64,000 nt of DNA from Hydractinia symbiolongicarpus (lineage: Eukaryota > Cnidaria > Hydrozoa > Anthoathecata > Hydractiniidae). A program made the translations under genes and the position numbers. Every line of letters begins with the position of its first letter. Within the stretch, counting starts at the first letter, position 1. A model generated the notes under the pieces. That model worked only from the letters and a program-made list of their open reading frames with translations. It was not told where the DNA came from and did not search any database. This document shows positions 12,401-23,299 of the stretch, in pieces. The DNA lies in contig NC_079888.1 of the NCBI RefSeq assembly GCF_029227915.1, positions 930,001 to 994,000 on the forward strand, written 5' to 3'.

Positions 12401-15040
12401 AGTGTAATCGTTGAGTTCCGGCAATCATGTGGAGTTAAAAAGAATGTTATTTCTTGGAGTTCAATTGGCCCATTTATCACATTTATAAGGTCACAGTCCA
12501 GAATCAGTTCAACCAAGTCCCACACTCAATCGGTTTACCGTTAAAAGCGATACAACTTAGTAATATCGGAACAAAATCACTAAATACATGTTGATACGAA
12601 TATGTGACGCAACCGTTGTAACTCAAATGGATTGACACCTTTAAAAAGACAATGAAATGTAGTTTTTGAAACTGTCTCTATTTCTTCAGCGTGAACAAAC
12701 GGCTAGGATTGGTCCCACAGTAAAAAATGACTTATTGATCTAAATTTTTAAATAACGCGCCACCACAGGGTGCAGTGTAATCGTTGAGTTCCGGCAATCA
12801 TGTGGAGTTAAAAAAAATGTTATTTCTTGGAGTTCAATTGGCCCATTTATCACATTTATAAGGTCACAGTCCAGAATCAGTTCAACCAAGTCCCACAGTC
12901 AATCGGTTCACCGTTAAAAGCGATACAACTTAGTAATATCGGAACAAAATCACTAAATACATGTTGATACGAATATGTGACGCAACCGTTGTAACTGAAA
13001 CGGATTGACACCTTTAAAAAGACAATGAAATGTAGTTTTTGAAACTGTCTCTATTTCTTCAGCGTGAACAAACGGCTAGGATTGGTCCCACAGTAAAAAA
13101 TGACTTATTAATTTTACTTTTTAAATGAAGCGGTACCACACCGCCCAGTGTATTCGCTAAGTACCAGCAATCCTGTCAAATTAAGAAGAATGTCATTCCT
13201 TGGAGTCCAATTGGCTGATTTATCACATTTATCAGGTCACAGTCCAGAATCAGTTCAACTAAGTCCCACAGTCAATCGGTTCACCGTTAAAAGCGATACA
13301 ACTTAGTAATATCGGAACAAAATCACTAAATACATGTTGGTACGAATATGTGACACGATCGTTGTAACTCAAACGGATTGACACCGTTAAAAAGTCAATG
13401 AAATGTAGTTTTTGAAACTGTCTCTATTTCTTCAGCGCGAACTAACGGCTAGGATTGGTCCCACAGTGAAAAATGACTCATTTATCTAAATTTTTATATG
13501 AAGCGCTACCACAGGGTCCAGTGTAATCGTTGAGTTCCGGGAATCATGTCCAGTTATAAAGAATGTTATTTCTTTGAGTCCAATTGGCTCATTTATCACA
13601 GTTATAAGGTCACAGTCCAGAATCAGTTCAATTAAGTCCCACAGTCAATCGTTTCACTTTTAAAAGCGATACAACATAGTAATATCGGAAAAAATCGCTA
13701 AATACATGTTGGTACAAATATGTGAAGCAACCGTTGTAACTCAAACGTATTGACACCGTTAGAAAGTCAAAGAAAGGTAGGTTTTGAAACTGTCTCTATT
13801 TCTTCAGCGTGAACTAACGGCTAGAATTGGTCCCACAGTAAAAATTGACTTATTAATCTTACTTTTTAAATGAAGCGCTACCACACCGCCCAGTGTAATT
13901 GCTGAGTACCAGCAATCCTGTCAAATTAAGAAGAATGTCATTCCTTGGAGTCCAATTGGCTCATTTTTCACATTTATCAGGTCACAGTCCAGAATCAGTT
14001 CAACTAAGTCCCACAGTCAATCGGTTCACCGTTAAAAGCGATACAACTTAGTAATATTGGAACAAAATCACTAAATACATGTTGGTACGAATATGTGACA
14101 CAATCGTTGTAACTCAAACGGATTGACACCGTTAGAAAGTCAATGAAATGTAGTTTTTGAAACTGTCTCTATTTCTTCAGCGCGAACTAGCGCCTAGGAT
14201 TGGTCCCACAGTAAAAAATGCCTTATTTATCTAAATTTTTAAATAAAGCGCTACCACAGGGTGCAGTGTAATTGTTGAGTTCCGGCAATCATGTGGAGTT
14301 AAAAAGAATGTTATTTCTTGGAGTTCAATTGGCCCATTTATCACATTTATAAGGTCACAGTCCAGAATCAGTTCAACTAAGTCCCACAGTCAATCGGTTC
14401 ACCGTTAAAAGCGATACAACTTAGTAATATCGGAACAAAATCACTAAATACATGTTGATACGAATATGTGACGCAACCGTTGTAACTCAAGCGGATTGAC
14501 ACCGTTAAAAAGACAATGAAATGTAGTTTTTGAAACTGTCTCTATTTCTTCAGCGTGAACTAACGGCTAGGATTGGTCTCACAGTAAAAATTGACTTATT
14601 AATCTTACTTTTTAAATGAAGCGCTACCACACAGCCCAATGTAATCGCTGAGTACCAGCAATCCTTTCAAATTAAGAAGAATGTCATTCCTTGGAGTCCA
14701 ATTGGCTTATTTATCACATTTATCAGGTCACAGTCCAGAATCAGTTCAACTAAGTCCCACAGTCAATCGGTTCACCGTTAAAAGCGATACAACTTAGTAA
14801 TATCGGAACAAAATCACTAAATACATGTTGGTACGAATATGAGACACAATCGTTGTAACTCAAACGGATTGACACCGTTAGAAAGTCAATGAAATGTAGT
14901 TTTTGAAACTGTCTCTATTTCTTCAGCGCGAACTAGCGCCTAGGATTGGTCCGACAGTAAAAAATGCCTTATTTATCTAAATTTTTAAATAAAGCGCTAC
15001 CACAGGGTGCAGTGTAATCGTTGAGTTCCGGCAATCATGT
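9400..15040 (+). repeat. 15-monomer HOR, copy 2 (5,590 bp period)
   Basis: Second tandem copy of the preceding unit, monomer starts 9694, 10067, 10438, 10811, 11182, 11555, 11928, 12301, 12674, 13047, 13420, 13792, 14165, 14538 and 14911. It shares GGTCCGACAG with both the 9,321 and the 14,911 monomers, then diverges from the pattern near 15,042, where GTGGAG replaces GTCGAG. Single differences from copy 1 include C for T near 13,489, A for G near 14,099 and A for G near 11,694. The patch at 10,523-10,569 is listed separately. Confidence 0.93.
10523..10569. other. Clustered-substitution patch (probable gene-conversion tract)
   Basis: Compared with the paralogous position 5,590 bp upstream (4,933-4,979), I count ten substitutions in 47 bp, whereas flanking sequence is nearly identical for kilobases. 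Here the copy has a class I block (GGGTCCAGTG, TTCCGGCAATCATGTCG); upstream it has class II states (CCTGCCCAGT, TACCAGCAATCCTGTCA). Replacement from another monomer class fits better than independent mutation. Confidence 0.8.
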
Positions 15041-16029
15041 GGAGTTAAAAAGAATGTTATTTCTTGGAGTTCAATTGGCCCATTAATCACATTTATAAGG
15101 TCACAGTCCAGAATCAGTTCAACTAAGTCCCACAGTCAATCGGTTCACCGTTAAAAGCGATACAACTTAGTAATAGCGGAACAAAATCACTAAATACATG
15201 TTGATACGAATATGTGACGCAACCGTTGTAACTCAAGCGGATTGACACCGTTAAAAAGACAATGAAATGTAGTTTTTGAAACTGTCTCTATTTCTTCAGC
15301 GTGAACTAACGGCTAGGATTGGTCCCACAGTAAAAATTGACTTATTAATCTTACTTTTTAAATGAAGCGCTACCACACCGCCCAGTGAAATCGCTGAGTA
15401 CCAGCAATCCTGTCAAATTAAGAAGAATGTCATTCCTTGGAGTCCAATTGGCTCATTTATCACATTTATCAGATCACAGTCCAGAATCAGTTCAACTAAG
15501 TCCCACAGTCAATCGGTTCACCGTTAAAAGCGATACAACTTAGTAATATCGGAACAAAATCACTAAATACATGTTGGTACGTATATGTGACACAATCGTT
15601 GTAACTCAAACGGATTGACACCGTTAGAAAGTCAATGAAATGTAGTTTTTGAAACTGTCTCTATTTCTTCAGCGCGAACTAGCGCCTAGGATTGGTCCCA
15701 CAGTAAAAAATGCCTTATTTATCTCAATTTTTAAATAAAGCGCTACCACAGGGTGCAGTGTAATCGTTGAGTTCCGGCAATCATGTGGAGTTAAAAAGAA
15801 TGTTATTTCTTGGAGTTCAATTGGCCCATTTATCACATTTATAAGGTCACAGTCCAGAATCAGTTCAACTAAGTCCCACAGTCAATCGGTTCACCGTTAA
15901 AAGCGATACAACTTAGTAATATCGGAACAAAATCACTAAATACATGTTGATACGAATATGTGACGCAACCGTTGTAACTCAAACGGATTGACACCTTTAA
16001 AAAGACAATGAAATGTAGTTTTTAAAACT
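15040..16029 (+). repeat. A/B dimer satellite, right side of the 15-mer HOR
   Basis: Alternating B and A monomers with starts at 15284 (A) and 15657 (B) return to the dimer pattern of 374-4,103. No other feature is seen in this stretch. Confidence 0.88.
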
Positions 16030-16683
16030 GTCTCTATTTCTTCAGCGTGAACAAACGGCTAGGATTGGTCCCACAGTAAAAATTGACTTATTAATCTTAC
16101 TTTTTAAATGAAGCGCTACCACAGGGTGCAGTGTAATCGTTGAGTTCCGGCAATCATGTGGAGTTAAAAAGAATGTTATTTCTTGGAGTTCAATTGGCCC
16201 ATTTATCACATTTATAAGGTCACAGTCCAGAATCAGTTCAACTAAGTCCCACAGTCAATCGGTTCACCGTTAAAAGCGATACAACTTAGTAATATCGGAA
16301 CAAAATCACTAAATACATGTTGATACGAATATGTGACGCAACCGTTGTAACTCAAACGGATTGACACCTTTAAAAAGACAATGAAATGTAGTTTTTAAAA
16401 CTGTCTCTATTTCTTCAGCGTGAACAAACGGCTAGGATTGGTCCCACAGTAAAAATTGACTTATTAATCTTACTTTTTAAATGAAGCGCTACCACAGGGT
16501 GCAGTGTAATCGTTGAGTTCCGGCAATCATGTGGAGTTAAAAAGAATGTTATTTCTTGGAGTTCAATTGGCCCATTTATCACATTTATAAGGTCACAGTC
16601 CAGAATCAGTTCAACTAAGTCCCACAGTCAATCGGTTCACCGTTAAAAGCGATACAACTTAGTAATATCGGAACAAAATCACT
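16030..16683 (+). repeat. Hybrid A-left/B-right monomers, tandemly duplicated, cut by element A
   Basis: Monomers at 16030 and 16403 begin as type A (GTGAACAAACGG, TTAATCTTACTTTTTAAATG) and switch within GAAGCGCTACCACA to type B (GGGTGCAGTG, CATGTGGAG, ATAAGGTCAC). Both are preceded by the private variant TTTTTAAAACTG in place of TTTTTGAAACTG, so they are direct 373-bp duplicates of one recombinant monomer. The second is interrupted at 16,684 by a LINE insertion, 281 bp into the monomer. Confidence 0.88.
16678..16683. repeat. Target-site duplication, left, element A
   Basis: ATCACT occurs here and again at 17,822-17,827, directly flanking element A. An uninterrupted monomer has AATCACTAAATAC once at this phase, so the insertion duplicated 6 bp, as expected for target-primed reverse transcription. 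Confidence 0.85.
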
Positions 16684-17821
16684 TTCTTTCTTTTCAATTT
16701 ATTTAAAGTCGATTATTCACATATTTACAATAGTTTCCAAAAAAAAAGTAATTAAGAAAACTAATCTAAATCGACTAAATTTTTTTTATGTTTACAATTA
16801 AATAAAATCATTTTTTTTATATATATAAATAATAATAACAACAAAGTTCTATAAAGGGACCTTACATTCATCACAGTTACATTTAGATCCGTCCCACATT
16901 TTAATCATGCTTTTAAAAACTTTAAGGTTGTCACATCGTTTCAAATGTGATGGTAGGTTATTCCAAATCTTTGGTCCCAGGGCTGATAAGCTATTAGTTC
17001 CAAAAGTCGCGGTCCTTTTCCTTGAGACTACCAAATTATTTGTATTTTGTTCTCTGACTGTCCTACCGTTATCATTTAAACAAAATATATCTTTCATAAA
17101 AAGAGGGCTGCTGTTATTTATAGTTTTAGAGATTTCTATACACAATGACCGTAAGCGATTTACATTCATGTGACTCTTGCTGGAATTTTTAAGTAAATTT
17201 TCGTATGTACTTACCGTATCATTATACAGAAATCTTAATGCTCGTTTTTGTATCATTTCGACTTTAGATAAAGATTTAGAAGAAGAAAAATGCCATATAA
17301 GGGAACAATAATTGAAATTTGCGTAGATAAAACTTTGAACTAAAATATATTTTGCTTGAAAGGATAAGAAACTTCTAAATCGAAATAAGGCATTTAGTTG
17401 GGCTGATGCTTTGCGACACAAATCACTAACGTGTCTGTCAAAATTTAATTTATTGTCTATAGTCACACCTAGTAATTTCACGTTATTTTCACTTTCAATA
17501 GATTTATTTCCTATATTAAATTTTAGACCTAAATTATCTGCCTTATTCTTTGTCAGAATTATCGAGTGAAACTTTTCAGGGTTTGCAATCATTTTATTCT
17601 CTTTTAACCAGGAGAGGGCAGTTTTAGCTTCGTTTTCTAAAGTATTTATCAAATTAGGAATAGAATTTGAGAAGTTGGACATTGTGTTATCATCAGCGTA
17701 ATTATGTAGCTTATATTTTTCTATAAAAAGAAACAAATCATTAATAAATATATTGAATATGATAGGTCCCAAAATAGAACCTTGTGGTACACCAGATAAG
17801 ATAATTTGAAATAGACTATAG
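16684..17821 (-). mobile_element. Non-LTR retrotransposon fragment A, 5'-truncated, 1,138 bp
   Basis: The insert reads on the minus strand: the 5' truncation is at 17,821 and the 3' end is at 16,684. It carries the C-terminal part of an RT open reading frame ending in TAG at 16,849-16,851, then a 3' untranslated region of about 165 bp containing A/T runs and a GAAAAGAAAGAA-like 3' tail. Monomer phase is conserved across the insert: 16,403 plus 373 plus 1,144 gives the next start at 17,920, which is the element plus its 6-bp duplication. Strong similarity of motifs to the CR1/L2/Jockey group is from my knowledge of those families, not a search. Endonuclease, palm motif A and all 5' sequence are absent. 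The open frame suggests a fairly recent insertion. Confidence 0.92.
16849..17821 (-). pseudogene. LINE RT C-terminal fragment (element A), frame open
   Basis: This encodes the end of an LINE ORF2-type protein. In a family member this protein copies its RNA at a nicked target in the nucleus, but here only the second half of the RT and the C-terminal region remain. The open frame extends upstream into satellite to a GTG at 17,857-17,859, giving 336 codons; the first 13 residues come from satellite and are chance read-through. In that numbering, SGVPQGSILGP (22-32) is RT motif B, YADD (54-57) is the intact catalytic motif C, and KLLGVTID (128-135) is the conserved motif that follows. QKRALRFLYND is a typical thumb-region signature of this group. 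The end has Trp322 and a Cys327/Cys329/Cys332 cluster. Motif A with the first catalytic aspartate and the endonuclease are lost, so it cannot act alone. No start codon of its own is visible. Confidence 0.9.
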
Positions 17822-17827
17822 ATCACT
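17822..17827. repeat. Target-site duplication, right, element A
   Basis: Second copy of ATCACT; satellite resumes directly with AAATACATGTTG. Confidence 0.85.
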
Positions 17828-20800
17828 AAATACATGTTGATACGAATATGTGACGCCACCGTTGTAACTCAAACGGATTGACACCTTTAAAAAAACAATG
17901 AAATGTAGTTTTTGAAACTGTCTCTATTTCTTCAGCGTGAACAAACGGCTAGGATTGTTCCCACAGTAAAAAATGACTTATTAATGTTACTTTTTAAATG
18001 AAGCGGTACCACACCGCCCAGTGTATTCGCTGAGTACCAGCAATCCTGTCAAATTAAGAAGAATGTCATATCCTTGGAGACCAATTGGCTGATTTATCAC
18101 ATTTATCAGGTCACAGTCCAGAATCAGTTCAACTAAGTCCCACAGTCAATCGGTTCACCGTTAAAAGCGATACAACTTAGTAATATCGGAACAAAATCAC
18201 TAAATACATGTTGGTACGAATATGTGACACGATCGTTGTAACTCAAACGGATTGACACCGTTAAAAAGTCAATTGAAATGTAGTTTTTGAAACTGTCTTC
18301 ATTTCTTCAGCGCGAACTAACGGCTAGGATTGGTCCCACAGTGAAAAATGACTTATTTATCTAAAGTTTTATATGAAGCGCTACCACAGGGTCCAGTGTA
18401 ATCGTTGAGTTCCAGGAATCATGTCGAGTTAAAAAGAATGTTATTTCTTGGAGTCCAATTGGCTCATTTATCACATTTATAAGGTCACAGTCCAGAATCA
18501 GTTCAATTAAGTCCCACAGTCAATCGTTTCACTTTTAAAAGCGATACAACATAGTAATATCGGAAAAAATCGCTAAATACATGTTGGTACAAATATGTGA
18601 AGCAACCGTTGTAACTCAAACGGATTGACACCGTTAAAAAGTCAACGAAAGGTAGTTTTTGAAACTGTCTCTATTTCTTCGGCGTGAACTAACGGATAGG
18701 ATTGTTCCCACAGTAAAAAATGACTTATTTATCGAAATTTTTAAATGAAGCGCTACCAGGGGGTCCAGTGTAATCGCTGAGTACCAGCAATCCTGTCAAA
18801 TTAAGACGAATGTCATTCCTTGGAGTCCAATTGGCTCATTTATCACATTTATCAGGTCACAGTCCAGAATCAGTTCAAATAAGCCCCACAGTCAATCGTT
18901 TCACCGTTGAAAGCGATACAACTTAGTAATATCGGAACAAAATCACTAAATACATGTTGGTACGAATATGTGACACAATCGTTGTAACTCAAACGGATTG
19001 ACACCGTTAGAAAGTCAATAAAATGTAGTTTGTGAAACTGTCTCAATTTCTTTAGCGCGAACTAACGGCTAGGATTGGTCCCACGGTGAAAAATGACTTA
19101 TTTATCTAAATTTTTAAATGAACCGCTTACACAGGGTCCAGTGTAATCGTTGAGTTCCGGGAATCATGTCGAGTTAAAAAGAATGTTATTTCTTGGAGTC
19201 CAATTGGCTGATTTATCACATTTATAAGGTCACAGTCCAGAATCAGTTCAATTAAGTCCCACAGTCAATCGTTTCACTTTTAAAAGCGATATAACTTAGT
19301 AATATCGGAAAAAATCGCTAAATACATGTTGGTACAAATATGTGAAGCAACCGTTGTAACTCAAACGGATTGACACCTTTAGAAAGTCAATGAAAGGTAG
19401 TTTTTGAAACTGTCTCTATTTCTTCGGCGTGAACTAACGGATAGGATTGTTCTCACAGTAAAAAATGACTTATTTATCGAAATTTTTAAATGAAGCGCTA
19501 CCACAGGGTCCAGTGTAATCGCTGAGTTCCCGCAATCACGTCGAGTTAAAAAGAATGTTATTTCTTGGAATCCAATTGGCTCATTTATCACATTTATCAG
19601 GTCACAGTCCAGAATCAGTTCAACTAAGCCCCACAGTCAATCGGTTCACCGTTAAAAGCGATACAACTTAGTAATATCGGAACAAAATTACTAAATACAT
19701 GTTGGTACGAATATGTGACACAATCGTTGTAATTCAAACGGATTGACACCCTTAGAAAGTCAATGAAATGTAGTTTGTGAAACTGTCTCTATTTCTTTAG
19801 CGCGAACTAACGGCTAGGATAGGTCCCACAGTGAAAAATGACTTATTTTTCTAAATGTTTAAATGAAGCGCTACCACAGGGTCCAGTGTAATCGTTGAGT
19901 TCCGGGAATCATGTCGAGTTAAAAAGAATGTTATTTCTTGGAGTCCAATTGGCTCATTTATCACATTTATAAGGTCACAGTCCAGAATCAGTTGAATTAA
20001 GTCCCACAGTCAATCGGTTCACCGTTAAAAGCGATACAACTTAGTAATAGCGGAAGAAGTCGCTAAACACATCTTGGTACGAATATGTGACACAAACGTT
20101 GTAACTGAAACGGATTGACACCGTTAGAAAGTCAATGAAAGGTAGTTTTTGAAACTGTCTCTATTTCTTCAGCGTGAACTAACGGATAGGATTGGTCTCA
20201 CAGTAAAAAATGACTTATTTATCGAAATTTTCAAATGAAGCGCTACCACAGAGTCCAGTGTAATCGCTGAGTTCCGGCAATCATGTCGAGTTAAAAAGAA
20301 TATTATTTCTGGAGTTCAATTGGCTCATTTATTACATTTATAAGGTCACAGTCCAGAAGCAGTTCAATTAATGCCCACAGTCAATCGATTCACTTTTAAA
20401 AGCGATACAACTTAGTAAGATCGGAACAATCGCTAAATCCATGTTGGTACGAATACGTGACGCAATCGTTGTAACTCAAACGGATTGCCACCGTTAAAAA
20501 GACAATGAAATGTAGTTTTTGAAACTGTCTCTATTTCTTCAGCGTGAACTAACGCCTAGGATTGGTCCCACAATAAAAAATGACTTATTAATCTTAATTT
20601 TTAAATGAAGCGCTACCACACCGCCCAGTGTAATCGCTGAGTTCCAGCAATCCTGTCAAATTAAGAAGAATGTCATTCCTTGGAGTCCAATTGGCTCATT
20701 TATCACATTTATCAGGTCACAGTCCAGAATCAGTTGAACTAAGTCCCACAATCAATCGGTTCACCCTTAAAAGCGATACAACTTAGTTATATCGGAACAA

Positions 20801-21079
20801 AATCACTAAATACATTTTGGTACGAATATGTGACGCAACCGTTGTAACTCAAACGGATTGCCACCTTTAAAAAGACAATGAAAGGTAGTTTTTGAAACTG
20901 TCTCCATTTCTTTAGCGGTAACTAACGCATAGGATTGGTCCCACAGTAAAAAATGACTTATTTATCGTAATTTTTAAATGAAGCGCTACCACAGGGTCCA
21001 GTGTAATCGCTGAGTTCCAGCAATCCTGTCAAATTAAGAAGAATGTCATTCCTTGGAGTCCAATTGGCTCATTTATCAC

Positions 21080-21085
<6 letters not shown>
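17828..21085 (+). repeat. Satellite monomers between element A and B copy 1
   Basis: Monomer starts at 17920, 18295, 18667, 19040, 19412, 19785, 20157, 20527 and 20900; the last is interrupted 186 bp in by retroelement fragment B. The classes are mixed: a class II variant at 17920 with GCGGTACCAC, then mainly class I copies, some with CTTCGGCGTG or TTTAGCGCG variants. Spacing drifts to 370-375 through small indels. I see nothing else here. Confidence 0.9.
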
Positions 21086-21110
<25 letters not shown>

Positions 21111-21136
21111 TTTTATTTTATTTATTTTTTTATTTA
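21086..21136. repeat. TTTA-repeat 3' tail of B copy 1
   Basis: A/T-only tail with six TTTA units beside the host joint. Among copies 1-6 the TTTA count is 6, 6, 4, 6, 6 and 5, so this is a length-variable microsatellite inherited with the element. Confidence 0.85.
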
Positions 21137-21239
21137 AAGTTGGATCCAGCATATTTACAATGTACTAATTTGCACCAACTATCAAATTTAAATATGTAAA
21201 TACTAAGTGATAAACTTACAAATAAAGTACTAAAATAAA

Positions 21240-22126
21240 TCATCGATTGATCCCCGAATGAGCAACACCGAGTTTACATAGGCAGTATATTTCAACGTGC
21301 CTGATAACAAATTTGAATTTTTTTAGATCTGTCACATTTTTCACACACGCAGGTTGGTAATTCCAGGCTAGGCTAGGGCGAAATTGAAAAGAATTCTGCC
21401 CGATACTGCTTTTAGAGGGTGGAATGACCAGTACAGTACCACTCCTAAGACTGTAAGCAGTCTCCTTCTTTCGAAAAATATTTCACATTAATTCAGGATT
21501 CAATCCTTGAAGACACTTATAAATTTCAGTTACAAGGCTTTTCAGATTTTTATCATGGATATGCATCATACTAGATATTTCCAGTATTTCTGTATAGGTT
21601 TTCTGCACCAGACCAGTTTTTGCACACAACGCTTTTTTATGGGTTGCCGTAATGCGATTGTGTGCCTGTTTGCTGCAAAACATCCACACAAGAAGGCAAT
21701 AATTGAAACAAGGTAAAATAAATGAGTTAAATAATAAATTAATCTGGTCCTGTTTGAGAAAATTTCGTATCCTCAGGAGTGCTTTTGTCTTTGAGGAAGC
21801 ACTTTTGCACATCCCTTTTACGTGAGGGTAAAATGAACGTTTTTCATCCAGAGTAATACGTAGTAACTTAACTTGTTTTGATGGAGCAATAGAAGATGAG
21901 CCAATCTGAATGCTGATATTGCCAACATCAGCTCCCAGAATTATCATCTGAAACATGCTTGGATTTGCAACCATACCATTTGAGTTAAACCAGTTTACCA
22001 CTTTGACTATGTCAGAGTGCAAACTTTCTAGAACAGCAGTGATACTACTCTTACAACTAAAAATGGTGTTGCCGTCGGCAAAGTTGCAGATATGACCCTC
22101 TAATAACAGGAACAAAGAATCATTAA
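21240..22126 (-). pseudogene. LINE RT fragment (element B, copy 1), inactivated
   Basis: Remnant of an RT protein. The frame is open from the truncation point; a TTG at 22,115 starts the longest open stretch, but the preceding codons read Asn-Asp-Ser, matching the IND motif of RTs, so no true start exists. In 210-residue numbering from that TTG, FADG (12-15) replaces the catalytic YADD/FADD, so the second essential aspartate is glycine. KLLRITLD (83-90) replaces the usual KLLG. A TGA at 21,483-21,485 interrupts the frame after NPELM, and the same frame then stays open for 80 more codons (NIFRKKETAYSL onward) to a TGA at 21,240-21,242. The continuation aligns by eye with the end of element A, so the first TGA is a nonsense mutation, probably at a Trp or Lys codon. 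Both lesions are shared by all six copies. Confidence 0.88.
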
Positions 22127-23040
22127 TATCAGGTCACTGTCCAGAATCAGTTCAACTAAGTCCCACAGTCAATCGGTTCACCGTTAAAAGCGATACAACT
22201 TAGTATTATCGGAACAAAAACACTAATTACATGTTGGTACGAATATGTAACGCAACCGTTGCAACTCAAACGGATTGACACCGTTAATAAGACAATGAAA
22301 TGTAGTTTTTGAACTGTCTCTATTTCTTCAACGCGAACTAACAGCTAGGATTGGTCCCACAGTAAAAAACGACTTATTTATCTTAATTTTTAAATGAAGC
22401 GCTACCACAGCGCCCAGTGCAACCGCTGAGTTCCAGCAATCATGTCAAATTAAGAAGATTGTCATTCCTTTGAGACCAAGCGGCTCATTTATCACATTTA
22501 ACAGGTCACAGTCCAGAATCAGTTCAATTAAGTCCCACAGTCAATCGTTTCACTTGTAAAAGCGATACAACTTAGTAATAGCGGGAGAAATCGCTAAATA
22601 CATGTTGGTACGAATATGTGAAGCAACCGTTGTAACTCAAACGGATTGACACCGTTAGATAGTCAATGAAAGGTAGTTTTTGAAACTGTCTGTATTTCTT
22701 CAGCGTGAACTAACGGATAGGATTGGTCCCACAGTAAAGAAATGACTTATTTATCGAAATTTTTAAATGAAGCGCTACCACAGGTTCCAGTGTAATCGCT
22801 GAGTTCCGGCTATCATGTCGAGTTAAGAAGAATATTATTTCTTGGAATCCAATTTCCTCATTTATCAGGTTCATAAGGACACCGTCCGTAATCAATTCAA
22901 TTAGGTCCCACCGTCAATCGTTTCACTTTTAAAAGCGATACAACTTAGTAATATCGGAAAGAATCGCTAAATACATGTTGGTACGAATATGTGAAGCAAC
23001 CGTTGTAACTCAAACGGATTGACACCGTTAGAAAATCAAT
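22127..23040 (+). repeat. Satellite monomers right of B copy 1
   Basis: Remainder of the interrupted monomer, then starts at 22316 and 22688. The 22316 copy has CAACGCGAACTAACAGC and a GAACTG one-base deletion, both characteristic of the monomer right of B copies 1-5. The run ends abruptly at 23,040 at the duplication junction. Confidence 0.9.
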
Positions 23041-23145
23041 GGGACTTAGTTCAACTGATTCTGGACTGTGACCTAATAAATGTGACAAATGAGCCAATTG
23101 GACTCCAAGGAATGACTTTCTTCTTATTTTGACATGATTTCTAAG
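23041..23145 (-). other. Inverted 102-bp satellite insert at duplication junction
   Basis: Bases 23,041-23,142 are the exact reverse complement of 30,436-30,537 (102 of 102 compared by eye), and of equivalent stretches near 33,343, 36,250, 44,342 and 47,292. Bases 23,143-23,145 (AAG) have no obvious template. The insert joins normal satellite on the left (homologous sequence at 28,518 continues uninterrupted as GAAAGGTAG) to mid-element A on the right. It is the only inverted satellite in the window. Confidence 0.93.
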
Positions 23146-23299
23146 TGAGAAGTTGGACATTGTGTTATCATCAGCGTAATTATGTAGCTTATATTTTTCT
23201 ATAAAAAGAAACAAATCATTAATAAATATATTGAATATGATAGGTCCCAAAATAGAACCTTGTGGTACACCAGATAAGATAATTTGAAATAGACTATAG
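23146..23299 (-). pseudogene. Partial copy of element A (RT motifs B and C only)
   Basis: These 154 bp repeat 17,668-17,821 and retain SGVPQGS and YADD coding sequence, but everything downstream of YADDNTMSNF is missing because the duplication began inside the element. An open frame of 130 codons (22,945-23,337) runs through the fragment into the inverted satellite; it is a junction artefact and not a gene. The right target-site copy ATCACT follows at 23,300-23,305. Confidence 0.9.

Larger units (their letters stand above)
21086..22126 (-). mobile_element. Non-LTR retrotransposon fragment B, copy 1, 1,041 bp
   Basis: The insert reads on the minus strand. It begins (5' truncation) at 22,126 just upstream of the RT active-site region and ends at 21,086 in a TAAA-repeat tail (TTTA six times on the plus strand, then longer T/A runs). 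It sits in a monomer between CTCATTTATCACATTTAT and ATCAGGTCAC; only TAT could be a target duplication, so the right and left joints overlap by at most 3 bp. The right flank has the private change GTCACTGTCC in place of GTCACAGTCC, present beside every B copy. The proteins of A and B are clearly different, so B is a separate LINE family of the same broad group. Confidence 0.92.
17668..23040. repeat. Large duplication, copy 1 (5,478-bp offset)
   Basis: Sequence from 17,668 (inside element A) to 23,040 recurs at 23,146-28,518. It comprises 154 bp of element A, nine monomers up to B copy 1, B copy 1 and two and a half further monomers. By eye the copies are essentially identical; the only differences I noticed are two substitutions, at 18,470 and 18,481 against 23,948 and 23,959. 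The second copy begins in mid-element, so the duplication is younger than the insertion of A and of B. Confidence 0.93.

Noticed and set aside
16907-17173. 88-codon plus-strand open frame
   Set aside because: Antisense to the RT frame of element A; a shadow with no independent support.
17822-17859. First 13 residues of the element A open frame as a genuine protein start
   Set aside because: They are coded by satellite outside the target-site duplication, from a GTG codon; read-through only.
19379-19591. Short minus-strand open frames of 61-70 codons in satellite (also 22,710, 24,857, 28,188, 43,863, 46,813 and 59,458)
   Set aside because: All lie entirely within satellite monomers, are disrupted in sibling monomers and match no family I know.
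21507-21716. 69-codon plus-strand open frames repeated in each B copy
   Set aside because: Antisense to the RT remnant of element B, present in all copies simply because the element was duplicated.
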